Part shown: positions 42,614 to 51,511 of the stretch, in pieces
Layout: every line of letters starts with the position of its first letter
How positions within the stretch are numbered: position 1 is the first letter of the stretch
Assembly: GCA_022826665.1 (NCBI GenBank)
Contig: JAJDUK010000051.1
Location: 1 to 64,000, forward strand
From: Alphaproteobacteria bacterium
Lineage (GTDB): Bacteria > Pseudomonadota > Alphaproteobacteria > UBA828
Reading direction: 5' to 3'
DNA: 64,000 nucleotides
Position numbers and translations under genes: made by a program
Notes under the pieces: model-generated
The model's database searches: none
What the model saw: the letters and a program-made list of their open reading frames with translations, nothing else
Told to the model about the DNA's origin: nothing

Positions 42614-43382
42614 TGGTGAGCCCGACCGCGAGAATGATTCCGCCCAGCACCACCGTGATGAGCCCAACCGCCGGCACCATGGGCGTATAGCCGCCGATCA
42701 TCTTGCCGTAGAGCCATTCGGGCACGGTGACATCGGCCCCGCTGGTGAAATAGGCGAGCGGGAAGTTGCCCCAGGAGAGCAACACCGCGAACAGGAACCC
42801 GGCGAAGATTCCGGGCCCGAGCAAGGGCAACGTAATGGTTCGGAAAATCTGCCAGCGGGAGGCGCCGAGGTCGTAGGCCGCCTCCTCCACCGCCGAATCG
42901 TAGCCGTAGGCCTGAATCGCGATCACCAGCGTCACGATCGGCACGATCCAGACGAGCTGGGCGAACACCGTCGACTGCCAAGACATCTGGATGCCGATGG
43001 AGTTGAACCAGAGCTGCAGCGCAAGCCCCAGCACCGCCTGGGGAAAAAAGATCGGGATCAGCAGCACCTGCTGGAAGAGCTTGCGCCCGCGCCAGTCGTA
43101 GCGGGCGTAGGCGAGCGCGCCGAAGAAGGCCAGGATCACCGAGATCAGTGCCACACAGACGGCGATCGTCAGTGATGTGAGGAAGCTCTCGTGCACCTGC
43201 AGCGAGTCCCACGTCATCTCGTACCATTTCGACGAGGTTCGCTTCATCGGGAACAGGAAGAAGCGCGACTTGGAGATCGACGCCAGCCCGACGATCACCA
43301 TCGGGATGTACATGATCACCAGGATGACGGCGATGTAAGCGGCCAGCAGTCGGCGGGTGAGCAGCCTGTCGATGGTGCCCAC
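42585..43382 (-). CDS. ABC transporter permease, PotC-like
   Basis: 265 residues, six membrane helices. The ATPase-contact loop is EEAAYDLGASRWQIFRTITL (EAA motif). It is the second permease of a spermidine/putrescine-type importer, lying three bases after the PotB-like gene. Its end overlaps the convergent enolase gene by 29 bases. Confidence 0.92.
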   Translation of the reverse strand: MGTIDRLLTRRLLAAYIAVILVIMYIPMVIVGLASISKSRFFLFPMKRTSSKWYEMTWDSLQVHESFLTSLTIAVCVALISVILAFFGALAYARYDWRGRKLFQQVLLIPIFFPQAVLGLALQLWFNSIGIQMSWQSTVFAQLVWIVPIVTLVIAIQAYGYDSAVEEAAYDLGASRWQIFRTITLPLLGPGIFAGFLFAVLLSWGNFPLAYFTSGADVTVPEWLYGKMIGGYTPMVPAVGLITVVLGGIILAVGLTINGMLQRRD

Positions 43383-43385
43383 GGC

Positions 43386-44294
43386 CTAGCGTCTTCCCAG
43401 CATTCGATCGAGGTTCACCCGTCGCATCGCGAGCCAGACGGCGGACCCCGCCAGCACGATCATCAGCACCGACAGCGCGGAGCCGCGCGGCCAGTTCTGC
43501 CCAAAGGTGAAGGCGGACTCGATGTCCTGTGCGACGGTGACGATCACGCCCTTGCCGAGGAACTTGGCTTCGTTGAAGGCGCCGAGCGAGATCACGAAGC
43601 AGAGCAGCGAGCCGATCAGGATTCCGGGCATCGCCAGCGGCAGCTCGATGTCCCGAAAAACCCGCCAGCGCGAGCCGCCCAGATCGTAGGCTGCCTCGCG
43701 CGCCTCCCTGGGCACATTGCCGAGCCCCAGCAGGATCGGGAACAGCATGAACGGCAAGTAGATGTAGCAAATGCCGAAGACGATGGCCGGCACGTTGTTG
43801 ACCAGGCTTCCGGTCTCCAGCCCGGTCACCACCTTGAGCGCACCGTCGAGGAAGCCGCCCTTGTCGAAGAAGAGCACCCAGCCTTGCAGCCGGATGTTCT
43901 CGGCGACGAAGAGCGGCGCCACGATCAGCAAAGTCAGCAGATGGGCCCGGCGCCCCTTGATCCGCCTCAGCGCGACCGCCAGCGGATAGCAGACGATGAG
44001 CAGGATCACGACGCTGATGAAGGCGAGGAAGAGCGACCAGGCGAAGGAGATGTAGAAGTCCTGCTCGACGATATCGACGTAGTTTTCCAGCGACGGCGAC
44101 CCCGGGATGGAGAAGCTGCCACGCGGCATGAAGCTGTAGATCAGCACCAGCGCCATCGGGCCGATGAAGCCGATGAACAGGAGGATGATGATCGGCAGCG
44201 CCGCGACGAAGCCTTCGGACACCTTCCACGGCAGCAGCTTACTCCGCGGGCGCTCCGGCTCCTCTGTCCGCGTCTCGATCACAGCCTCGGTCAT
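43386..44294 (-). CDS. ABC transporter permease, PotB-like
   Basis: 302 residues from ATG 44294, which overlaps the ATPase stop (ATGA). A polar, arginine-rich N-terminal tail precedes six membrane helices; the EAA loop is REAAYDLGGSRWRVFRDIEL. It forms the translocation pore with the PotC-like permease. Confidence 0.92.
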   Translation of the reverse strand: MTEAVIETRTEEPERPRSKLLPWKVSEGFVAALPIIILLFIGFIGPMALVLIYSFMPRGSFSIPGSPSLENYVDIVEQDFYISFAWSLFLAFISVVILLIVCYPLAVALRRIKGRRAHLLTLLIVAPLFVAENIRLQGWVLFFDKGGFLDGALKVVTGLETGSLVNNVPAIVFGICYIYLPFMLFPILLGLGNVPREAREAAYDLGGSRWRVFRDIELPLAMPGILIGSLLCFVISLGAFNEAKFLGKGVIVTVAQDIESAFTFGQNWPRGSALSVLMIVLAGSAVWLAMRRVNLDRMLGRR

Positions 44295-45367
44295 TCCGGG
44301 AAGACCATCGAATCGCCCGGCTGCCACGAGAGCGTCACCTCGGCGCCCGGAATGCGAGCGACGGCATCGGCGCGCAGCTCCTCTATGAGGAAGACCATTG
44401 CGCCGCTTCTCACCTGGTACTGGATACGTGAGCCGAGCAGATACTCGTTGAAGAGCTCGCCCCGAATCAGGTTCCCACCCGCCGCCGGCTCAGGGTCGTC
44501 CGAGATCGCGACGTTCTCCGGCCGTACGATCAGCACGCCGCGGCTGAAGCCCGGCGGCATTTCGGCGGGCGGCTCGAAGCTGGCGTCGAGCTTCTCGCAG
44601 TGGAGCCGTCCGTCATCGGCGAGCTGCACGGGGAGCGAGTTCACCTCGCCCATGAACTCGGTGACGAAGCGGTTCTCCGGCTGGGTGTAGATCGTCGCCG
44701 GGCTGCCGACCTGGGAGAGCTTGCCTTCGCGCATGACGCCGATGCGGTCGGACATCACCATCGCCTCCTCCAGGCTGTGGGTGATGTAGACGAAGGTCTT
44801 GCCCGTCTCGCGCTGGATGTCCTTGAGCTCCTTCTCCAGCGTCTTGCGCAGGCGGTAGTCGATGGCGGACAGCGGCTCGTCGAAGAACAGGATCTCGGGA
44901 TTGAAGGCCAACGCGCGGGCCAACGCCACCCGCTGGCGCTCGCCGCCCGAGCACTGCGTGACCGGCTTGTCGTAGTAGCTCTGCGGCAGGTGGGAGAGCT
45001 TCAGGCACTCGGCGGCACGTTCCCGCCGCTCCTTCTTCCCGATGCCCTTGCACTTGGCCGAATACTCGACGTTCTCGCCGACGCTCATGTGCGGAAAAAG
45101 CGCCAGAGACTGGAACACCATGCAGGTCGGGCGCTTGTTGGCGGGCACGTCGTTGATCCGCTTGCCCCGGAGCAAGATGTCGCCGGCGGTCGGCTTGTCC
45201 ATGCCCACCAGCATGCGGATGAGGGTCGTCTTGCCGGAGCCCGAGGGGCCGACGATGGTGAAGAGCTCGCCCTCCACGATGTCGAGGCTCACGCCATCGA
45301 CCGCATTCAGGCTGCCGAAGCTCTTGACGATGTTCCTGAGTTGCAAGATGGGCGGGGCTGCGGCCAT
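44291..45367 (-). CDS. ABC transporter ATP-binding protein, PotA-like
   Basis: 358 residues. Walker A GPSGSGKTTL, Q-loop VFQSLALFPHMSV, signature CSGGERQRVALARAL (Cys in place of the usual Leu), Walker B ILFFDEPLSAID and switch His in YITHSLEEAM. The C-terminal TOBE-type domain contains LIVRPENVAIS. It powers the polyamine-type importer. It follows the binding-protein gene after a strong hairpin. Confidence 0.93.
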   Translation of the reverse strand: MAAAPPILQLRNIVKSFGSLNAVDGVSLDIVEGELFTIVGPSGSGKTTLIRMLVGMDKPTAGDILLRGKRINDVPANKRPTCMVFQSLALFPHMSVGENVEYSAKCKGIGKKERRERAAECLKLSHLPQSYYDKPVTQCSGGERQRVALARALAFNPEILFFDEPLSAIDYRLRKTLEKELKDIQRETGKTFVYITHSLEEAMVMSDRIGVMREGKLSQVGSPATIYTQPENRFVTEFMGEVNSLPVQLADDGRLHCEKLDASFEPPAEMPPGFSRGVLIVRPENVAISDDPEPAAGGNLIRGELFNEYLLGSRIQYQVRSGAMVFLIEELRADAVARIPGAEVTLSWQPGDSMVFPE

Positions 45368-45395
45368 CGCGCACTGGGCTCCAGGTATGCACAGG

Positions 45396-45429
45396 TGCCG
45401 GTGCGGGCGGCGGGCCGCCCGCACCGGCA
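45396..45429 (-). terminator. Hairpin between binding protein and ATPase genes
   Basis: A perfect 15-bp inverted repeat (TGCCGGTGCGGGCGG with CCGCCCGCACCGGCA) with a 4-base loop, just downstream of the binding-protein stop and upstream of the ATPase. No T-run follows in the reading direction. It probably protects the upstream message or gives partial termination. Confidence 0.75.
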
Positions 45430-45437
45430 GGTAGCGA

Positions 45438-46727
45438 TCAGGCGCCGCGCGCGCGTTTCGCCTGGGTGTAGAGGTCGTGCATTGCGTCGTAGTCGGGGTT
45501 GATGTCGAAGTCGATGCAGCGATCGACCAGCGAGGCCAGCCAGCTGCCCTCCTCGCCCCAATGCACGGCCTCGAGCTCGTCCTGAGAGAACTGGCTCAAC
45601 ACCTCTGGCGCACCCATTTGCACCACCGGGTTCAGCGTACCTGGCGCCTTGGCGGCCACCTTGTAGGCGGCCTCGGGCGTATGACAGTAAATCAGGAACG
45701 CTTCGGCCAGCGGCGTCGGGTTGGGGTTATTGACCAGCGAAGTGATCTCGATCCAGACGATGCCGCCCTGGCCGTTCGGCCGCTCGGCGGTCTTTGTCTC
45801 CTCCGGACCTTCCGCCGGTACGACGTTCACGAGTTGGGTCTCGCCCTCGAGCCTGGCGGCCGAGACGGTGTAGACCGAGCCGGGGTAGGTCCCGATGATC
45901 TCGCCGGTGATCATGTCGCGGGCCAGCGCCGCCTGATCGTCCGAGACCTTCTTGGCGTTCTCGAAGAGCTTGAAGATGTTCTCCTCGAAGGCCGCCATCT
46001 CGTCGGCGGTGTGCTCGCGGAAGGGGATGAACCCCGACGCGATGCAGGTGTGCATGATCACCCAGTTTTCGTAGTCGAGGATGCCGTACTGGCCTTTAGC
46101 GCCCTCGATCATCTCCATGTAGCCGCCGCTCTCCATCGTCTGCGGATCGACGGCGTCGGTACTGACCGCCAGGCCCGCGGGGCCGTAGCGCTGGAGCATG
46201 CCGAGCAGGTGCTCGCCGCTCTCATCGAGCGCCCAGTGATAGGGCCACTCGAAGCCCGTCACGTTCATGTCGTAGAGCGGCGCGAACTTGTCCTTGTCGA
46301 GCGGCGTAATCAGCCCCTCGGGGAAGAGCTGATTGCGCTGCCAGGAGTTGTTGAGGTTGATCACGTCCCAGGTCGAGGTGCCGCCGCCGCGCAGGTTGTT
46401 CACGGCTGCGGGGTCCGAGATCAGCATCTGCGGGTTGACGTTCGCTCCGGTCTGGCGGCTGAAGGGGTCGAGCACCGGCTCCTCGGTGTAGCCCTCCCAC
46501 GAGTGCAGGTTGAGGTCCATCCGGATATCGCTCATGCCCGCGAGATCGGCCTTGGTCTTTTCCCAAAGCTCGTCCGCATAGGCCGCGCCCGCCGCCGCGT
46601 TGGCGCTGCCCGCGCCTGCGCTAAGCGCCGCCGGCGCCACGCCGACCGCCGCAGCCAGCGCCGCCGACTGCTTGAGGAACTGCCGGCGCGAAGAGCTGAA
46701 GTTCCTGAAGATGTTTCCGCTGTTCAT
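45438..46727 (-). CDS. Polyamine-type ABC transporter solute-binding protein (Tat signal)
   Basis: 429 residues from ATG 46727 (site GGGAGGAAG). The Tat signal SSRRQFLKQSAALAAAVGVA indicates export in folded form. Body motifs such as LHSWEGYTEEPVLDPFSRQT, TSTWDVINLNNSWQRNQLFP and SGGYMEMIEGAKGQYG fit the PotD/PotF-like family 1 binding proteins. The ligand may be a polyamine or another amine. It is the first gene of a four-gene importer operon and divergent from the Rieske oxygenase gene. Confidence 0.9.
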   Translation of the reverse strand: MNSGNIFRNFSSSRRQFLKQSAALAAAVGVAPAALSAGAGSANAAAGAAYADELWEKTKADLAGMSDIRMDLNLHSWEGYTEEPVLDPFSRQTGANVNPQMLISDPAAVNNLRGGGTSTWDVINLNNSWQRNQLFPEGLITPLDKDKFAPLYDMNVTGFEWPYHWALDESGEHLLGMLQRYGPAGLAVSTDAVDPQTMESGGYMEMIEGAKGQYGILDYENWVIMHTCIASGFIPFREHTADEMAAFEENIFKLFENAKKVSDDQAALARDMITGEIIGTYPGSVYTVSAARLEGETQLVNVVPAEGPEETKTAERPNGQGGIVWIEITSLVNNPNPTPLAEAFLIYCHTPEAAYKVAAKAPGTLNPVVQMGAPEVLSQFSQDELEAVHWGEEGSWLASLVDRCIDFDINPDYDAMHDLYTQAKRARGA

Positions 46728-47022
46728 GTCTTCCTCCCAGTTTGCCATTCTGTTTCACGCAGCATAGTTAGCCCCAAATGCTAATTGATGCTCGGGCCTG
46801 TCTCTAGTGCATTCGAGGCCGAACTGCGTGTCGCGGCAGGCCGCTCCTCGATTGCCAGTCGGTGGACCGCCTTCAGCGCTTGCATTGCCCAGTTAGAAGG
46901 CGCCCACCAGCGTCGCAATCGCGACAAATTAATGCGGATTCGCAGTAGCCGCGACGGTCCGCGCCGCGATAGCTTGAGTTGCAGGGCGGACGCGGCCCCC
47001 GGCACACGTGGAGAACGCGGCG
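46728..47022. other. Divergent promoter region (binding protein / Rieske oxygenase)
   Basis: About 295 bases. The part near 46750-46790 is AT-richer (TAGTTAGCCCCAAATGCTAA) and near 46925 reads ACAAATTAATGCGG, so each divergent gene has a plausible promoter segment. No recognisable riboswitch or clear operator was found. Confidence 0.4.
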
Positions 47023-48225
47023 ATGACAGACCATTGGTGGGAAAGCAGCACGGGCGTGAGCACCACTCTCGCGAACGTGGTGCGACCCATCGAGGAGTGG
47101 GCGAGCGGGCTGCCGAACGAGGCCTACGTCTCGGACGAATTCGCCGAGTGGGAGCAGGACGTGTTGCTAGCCCGCACCTGGGCCTGCATCGGCACCGGCA
47201 GGCGCGTGCCCGACACAGGCGATGCGGTACCGCTCGAATTTGCCGGCCTGCCTCTCATCATGGTGCGCGGGCGTGACAGCGAAGTTCGCGTCTTCCACAA
47301 CGTGTGCAGTCACCGGGGCATGGTGCTGCTGGAAGAGCCCGCGCGGAGGCGCAGCGCGATCCGCTGTCCCTACCATTCCTGGACCTACGATCTGGACGGC
47401 TCGCTTCGCTCCACGCCGATGATCGGCGGCACCGACAAGAACACCTGCGAGGGCTTCGAGTGGGCCAAGCACGGGCTCAAGCCGGTGCGGACGGCCACGT
47501 GGTTCGACGCCATTTTCGTCAACCTGAGTGGCGATGCGCCGCCGTTCGAGAGCTTCATCGCGCCGGTGGCCGAGCGCTGGAAGGACTTCGACGGCGCCGA
47601 CCTGCGCCACGAGGCGAGCGACTCCTCCTTCACCCTGGACGTCGCCTGCAACTGGAAGCTCGCGGTGGAGAACTTTTGCGAGGCCTATCACCTGCCGTGG
47701 ATCCACCCGAGCCTCAACAGCTATTCGCGGCTGGAAGATCACTACCAAATTACTGAGGAGGAAGACGGCTACGCCGGGCAGGGCAGCACCGCCTACCAGC
47801 CGCAGCTCGTGGAAAACGGAAACGGCTTGCCGACCATGCCGGGCCTGCCGGAGCGCTGGCATGGGACGGCGGAATACGTCGCGCTGTTTCCGACTGCGGT
47901 GTTCGGCGTCCACGCCGACCACTGCTTCGTCGGCACGCTGATGCCGGCGGGCACCGGGCGCACCATTGAGCATGTCGACCTCTATTACTTCGCCGATGAA
48001 GCCGTGGGCGAAGGCTGCGCCGAGCTGCGAGCGGCCAACAAGGACCTGTGGCGCGGCATTTTCCTGGAAGACCGCTCTGTCGTGGAAGGCATGCAGCGTG
48101 GCCGCGCCTCACCGGCCTACAAGGGCGGCGTGCTCTCCCCCGCCCTGGAGCGCACCACCCACTGCTTCTATCGCTGGGTGGCACGGAAGATGACGGAGGC
48201 GGCGGAGGCCAACGGCGCCGGGTGA
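47023..48225 (+). CDS. Rieske non-haem iron oxygenase, alpha subunit
   Basis: 400 residues from ATG 47023; a GTG at 47008 is also in frame. The Rieske 2Fe-2S motif is CSHRGMVLLEEPARRRSAIR then CPYHSW (CxH..CxxH). The mononuclear iron site is NFCEAYHLPWIHPSL (two His), with the bridging Glu/Asp nearby. The family includes ring hydroxylases but also betaine, stachydrine and carnitine oxygenases that demethylate or cleave quaternary amines. No ring-cleavage or beta-subunit gene is near, and an amine-type transporter is divergent, so an N-demethylating role is favoured. The reductase is not encoded here. Confidence 0.88.
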   Translation: MTDHWWESSTGVSTTLANVVRPIEEWASGLPNEAYVSDEFAEWEQDVLLARTWACIGTGRRVPDTGDAVPLEFAGLPLIMVRGRDSEVRVFHNVCSHRGMVLLEEPARRRSAIRCPYHSWTYDLDGSLRSTPMIGGTDKNTCEGFEWAKHGLKPVRTATWFDAIFVNLSGDAPPFESFIAPVAERWKDFDGADLRHEASDSSFTLDVACNWKLAVENFCEAYHLPWIHPSLNSYSRLEDHYQITEEEDGYAGQGSTAYQPQLVENGNGLPTMPGLPERWHGTAEYVALFPTAVFGVHADHCFVGTLMPAGTGRTIEHVDLYYFADEAVGEGCAELRAANKDLWRGIFLEDRSVVEGMQRGRASPAYKGGVLSPALERTTHCFYRWVARKMTEAAEANGAG

Positions 48226-48241
48226 GCGCCAGCGTTCCCAG

Positions 48242-48556
48242 TCAGAATTCGCAGGCGTCGCCGTTGCAGCCCTGCTTCTCGCGCCCGAAGAGAAGGCGAA
48301 GCGGCGGCAGGTAGAGCGCGAGCCCGTACAGAAATAGCAGGGGAACCTGCAGGCACACCTGGCGCGTGGCGTAGACGCCGGTGAAGACCTTGCTGCGCTG
48401 CTTATCCACCACGACGATCTCGCCGACGGGGACTTCGCCCAGCGGCGAGTCGTCCGTCCGCAGCTCGACCCGGCCCAGCCAGTCCATGCGCGCCGTGAGC
48501 CGTGCCTGACGCACGCAGTCGGGACAGCGCGGGTTGTAGAAGAGAGCGACGGTCAT
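48242..48556 (-). CDS. DCC-type thiol-disulfide protein (DUF393)
   Basis: 104 residues. The thioredoxin-like start has the CxxC motif (LFYNPRCPDCVRQARL) and a C-terminal hydrophobic segment (VPLLFLYGLALYLPPLRLLF) followed by two more cysteines (CNGDACEF). Members of this family are poorly characterised redox proteins. It lies convergent to the Rieske gene. Confidence 0.78.
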   Translation of the reverse strand: MTVALFYNPRCPDCVRQARLTARMDWLGRVELRTDDSPLGEVPVGEIVVVDKQRSKVFTGVYATRQVCLQVPLLFLYGLALYLPPLRLLFGREKQGCNGDACEF

Positions 48557-48594
48557 CGGCTTGTCGGTGCCTGGCTGCGTGCGCGAGGGTGGGA

Positions 48595-49401
48595 CTACGC
48601 CTCCGCCCCCACGGGGGCCGTACGGCCATAGAATCCCAGGCGCTCAGTATCGCTGAATATGACGTCCGCCGTCTCGTAGTACGAGAACACCGCGATGATC
48701 CTGGCGTTGTCGCCTTCGACCGGCGTCACCCGGTGCGCCGTGTTCTTGCCCTTGAAGACGTTGAGCGTGCCCGGTGCGAGCGGCAGCGTCCGCACCCGTT
48801 CGTCGTCGCCGGCGAGCAAGCGGGCAACGCCGTCGTAGTTCGGGTCGTTATCGCTCCGCAGTCCGCTGCGGTACTGGAAACCCCCGCCGCCAAGCGGCGC
48901 CTGCAGGAGCACGGTGATGGTGAACTCGGCCCGGTCGAAGTGCCAGTTGAGCCGCTCCCCTTCCCGGTAGGCCATGACGTTGAGCCGGCCGAGAGGGTCG
49001 GCCATCGGGTATAGCCGCGGCTTGTCCATCGCCGCCGCCAGAAAATCGATGAGCGGCTGCCACTCGTAGACTCGCTCGATGGTGCTGGCCGGGATTTGGT
49101 CGCCGCAAATCGTGCGGTTGACGGTGGTGAAGCGGCGGAGCGCCGGGTGGCCGGCTTCCAGCCCCTCGATCTCGTCGTCGAAGTAGATGTTGTGATCGCG
49201 GGCGTGGGTGAAGGCGGCGGTGTCGAACAGGTGCGCCACCTCCGTGACACACGTCCGAAGCGCCTCCCGCCTGATGAGCCCCGGCAGGCTGAACATGCCT
49301 GTGTCCTGCAGCTCATCGCGGCAACGGGCGACCAGCGCCCGTCCCGGCACACCATTCAGCGCGTCCATGGGCCAGCGCTCGAGGTCGAGAACATGCTTCA
49401 T
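48595..49401 (-). CDS. 2-oxoglutarate/Fe(II)-dependent oxygenase-like protein
   Basis: About 268 residues from ATG 49401; an in-frame GTG lies two codons upstream. The facial triad is visible as His and Asp in NWHFDRAEFT and a distal His in GKNTAHRVTPV, with the 2-oxoglutarate-binding Arg in DNARIIAVF. The N-terminal half is less conserved. Relatives hydroxylate amino acids or small cations. It is next to the Rieske and DddP-like genes, so hydroxylation of a related small solute is plausible. Confidence 0.8.
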   Translation of the reverse strand: MKHVLDLERWPMDALNGVPGRALVARCRDELQDTGMFSLPGLIRREALRTCVTEVAHLFDTAAFTHARDHNIYFDDEIEGLEAGHPALRRFTTVNRTICGDQIPASTIERVYEWQPLIDFLAAAMDKPRLYPMADPLGRLNVMAYREGERLNWHFDRAEFTITVLLQAPLGGGGFQYRSGLRSDNDPNYDGVARLLAGDDERVRTLPLAPGTLNVFKGKNTAHRVTPVEGDNARIIAVFSYYETADVIFSDTERLGFYGRTAPVGAEA

Positions 49402-49442
49402 GAACACACGAGCTTGCGCGATTTCGCTCGCCCCCTCCCCTG

Positions 49443-50633
49443 CTACAGCCAGTCCTCCTCCAACGGATACGACGAGAGCTGCTCGTGGCCGTTTGCGGTG
49501 ATCAGCACCTGCTCTTCGAGTTTGACCGCCTCACGGCCGCCGGCGGGAGCGGCGAGGCCTTCAACGCAAATCACCATCCCCTCCTCCAGCACGCCGTCGT
49601 CTCCGGGCTCATAGTCTTGCGGGTAGAGGATAGCTGGGTATTCGTCGCAGAGCCCCACCCCGTGCATCGACACCGAATAGCGGCCCTCGACGAACTCGTC
49701 GCTGAAGGGGCGCGAGAACTCGGTGAGTTCACGGAATGTCGCGCCGGGCTTCAACAACGCCTTGTTCTCCTGCACCTGCGCGTAGGCCTCGGCGTAGATG
49801 CGCCGCTGCTCATCGCTCGGGCGCGCGTCGCACACCCAGGTGCGCGAGATGTCGCAGCAATAGCCGTAGGGTCCCACAAGGTCCGTGTCGAAGGCCACGA
49901 TGTCGCCGCGCTCGATGACGCGCATCGAGGATTCTCGGAACCATGGGTTCGTGCGTGGCCCGGATGCAAGTAGTCGACACTCGATCCACTCGCCACCGCC
50001 GGCGATGTTGCCGCGATGGAGCTCGGCCCAGAGCGCGTTCTCGGTGATGCCGGGCGTGAGCGCCTCGCGCATCTGCGCGATGGCCTGCTCGCACACCGCA
50101 ATCGAGTGGCGCATCAGGGTGATCTCGCCGGCCGACTTGATCGACCGGGCGTTCTCCATCACCTCGAAGCCGTCGACGATTTCGTAGCCGAGGCGCTGCA
50201 TTTCGATCATGCCCACCGGTCCGACCCGGTCGATGGCGATGCGCCGGTTGCCGCCGGCGTGCTCACGGATCACCGAGGCCAGTTCAGCCGCCCAGGCCCG
50301 CGCGTTGTCAGCCTGACGGCCGCCGGCAATGAAATAGAGCACATAGGTCGCGCCGCGGACCTCGTCTATGGTGGGGAGCCCAGCGGTCAGCAGGTCGCTG
50401 CCGCCGCCGAACTCGAACAGCTGAACCGGCCCTTCCGCCGGCACGTAGAGGTAGCGCGCCTCGTTGTGGGCGCACCACACTTGCATGTTTGACGCATCGG
50501 TGGCGTAGCGGATGTTCAGCGGGTCGTAGAGGATGATGCCGGCGAGATCGCGGGCGACCAGCGCCTCGCGCACGCGCCCGAGCCGGTAGCGGCGCATCTC
50601 GTCGAGATCGCAGGGCGGATTGCTATGCTCCAT
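49443..50633 (-). CDS. M24-fold DddP-like protein (candidate DMSP lyase)
   Basis: 396 residues from ATG 50633. It has the creatinase/aminopeptidase P fold. Metal ligands in DddP spacing are Asp-x-Asp then Asp ten residues later (FDTDLVGPYGYCCDISRTW), His in MHGVGLCDEYP, Glu in CVEGL and Glu 15 residues on in KLEEQV. Tyr five residues before that His and Asp six after it match the residues described as catalytic in DddP. GGEWIECRLLASGPRTNPWF and YDPLNIRYATDASNMQ are also DddP-like. DddP cleaves dimethylsulfoniopropionate to DMS and acrylate. An Xaa-Pro peptidase role is less likely. Confidence 0.82.
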   Translation of the reverse strand: MEHSNPPCDLDEMRRYRLGRVREALVARDLAGIILYDPLNIRYATDASNMQVWCAHNEARYLYVPAEGPVQLFEFGGGSDLLTAGLPTIDEVRGATYVLYFIAGGRQADNARAWAAELASVIREHAGGNRRIAIDRVGPVGMIEMQRLGYEIVDGFEVMENARSIKSAGEITLMRHSIAVCEQAIAQMREALTPGITENALWAELHRGNIAGGGEWIECRLLASGPRTNPWFRESSMRVIERGDIVAFDTDLVGPYGYCCDISRTWVCDARPSDEQRRIYAEAYAQVQENKALLKPGATFRELTEFSRPFSDEFVEGRYSVSMHGVGLCDEYPAILYPQDYEPGDDGVLEEGMVICVEGLAAPAGGREAVKLEEQVLITANGHEQLSSYPLEEDWL

Positions 50634-50990
50634 CGCACCATGCTGGCGCAGTGTGTTGGCGGTGCCGCCGGATGCCTGTGTCATATAGCGCCTCCGTTCC
50701 GAGAGAGCCGACGCCCCCGATCGCCGATCGACGCAGTCACAACTTGGTCGCTTCTATCCATAGACGTTTCCTTCCCACTGATTTCAACCATGCCTCGAAT
50801 TGAGAACGGTATCCTTGCCAGGGTTCCGACAGGACGGGCCGACCTCTCCTCGTAGCGCGTTACATCCTCCGTGCAGATCGGATCGCTGACACATGTGACG
50901 CCGTTGAGCTTGGGCGCGAGAACACGCACTCGATGCAAGATTGATCCCATTTCTCCCGTCTAGCAATGCGTTGTTAGCCACTTTTTCGAT
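50634..50990. other. Intergenic stretch upstream of the DddP-like gene
   Basis: About 350 bases with lower GC than the flanks. An 89-codon minus-strand frame (50681-50950) has no recognisable domain and no clear ribosome binding site, so no gene is called. It holds the promoter of the DddP-like gene and the 3' flank of the restriction gene. Confidence 0.4.
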
Positions 50991-51511
50991 TTACGATAGA
51001 AGCGGCTGTATGTGCTCCTCGAAATGATCGACGACGGGTCTGTAATCCTTCATGTTCTCCCACAACAAGACATGGGCCTCGATCCCTAAAACCAATGCTA
51101 TATCCCACGTCTATAACGGAGGTAGGATGCAATCTCGTCGGTGAAGACCCACCATACCGGGATGACGCCCTGCAGCTGATAACTAATCCGCCTTATCGAG
51201 TTTAGAATTCCAGGCGTCATGAATTTGCGAGCCCACTCGTGGGGGTTTCCCTTTGCCCGTTGCCGCTTGATTTCGACCAACACGGACCTATTGGTGCCTC
51301 GATGTCGAAACACGTAATCGGGAGCGATACCGTACCGACTGTGCTCGTCTCCATAAATTGCTCTGAGCTCTTTCGGGTTCTCTATGCCTGCGATTGGTGA
51401 GTCAATCAAGTAGTGATGCATAATCAGGTCGAATACTTTCTCCGGTTTTACTCCTCTCTCAGCAGCCTCGGCCTGCCAGTTCTCCCGCCACTCCATATGT
51501 TTCCGCGCCAT
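50991..51511 (-). pseudogene. MunI-like restriction endonuclease, frameshifted near the C-terminus
   Basis: The intact frame runs 51511-51098 (137 residues, MARKHMEWRENWQ) and carries a PD-(D/E)xK nuclease site (GIAPDYVFRHRGTNRSVLVE then IKRQ). GNPHEWARKFMTPGIL and VIPVWWVF are also seen; these segments resemble R.MunI (CAATTG-specific). It stops at YRRGI. In the adjacent frame a further 39 codons (51110 to 50994: TWDIALVLGIEAHVLLWENM, ending DHFEEHIQPLLS) continue to a stop at 50991 and resemble the missing C-terminus. A one-base deletion near 51108-51113 would explain this. Start overlaps the methyltransferase 3' end by 53 bases. Probably inactive, unless it is a sequence error or recoding occurs. 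Confidence 0.72.

Noticed and set aside
50681-50950. 89-codon minus-strand frame upstream of the DddP-like gene
   Set aside because: No domain, no ribosome binding site, and it ends inside the neighbouring gene's leader; too weak to call.
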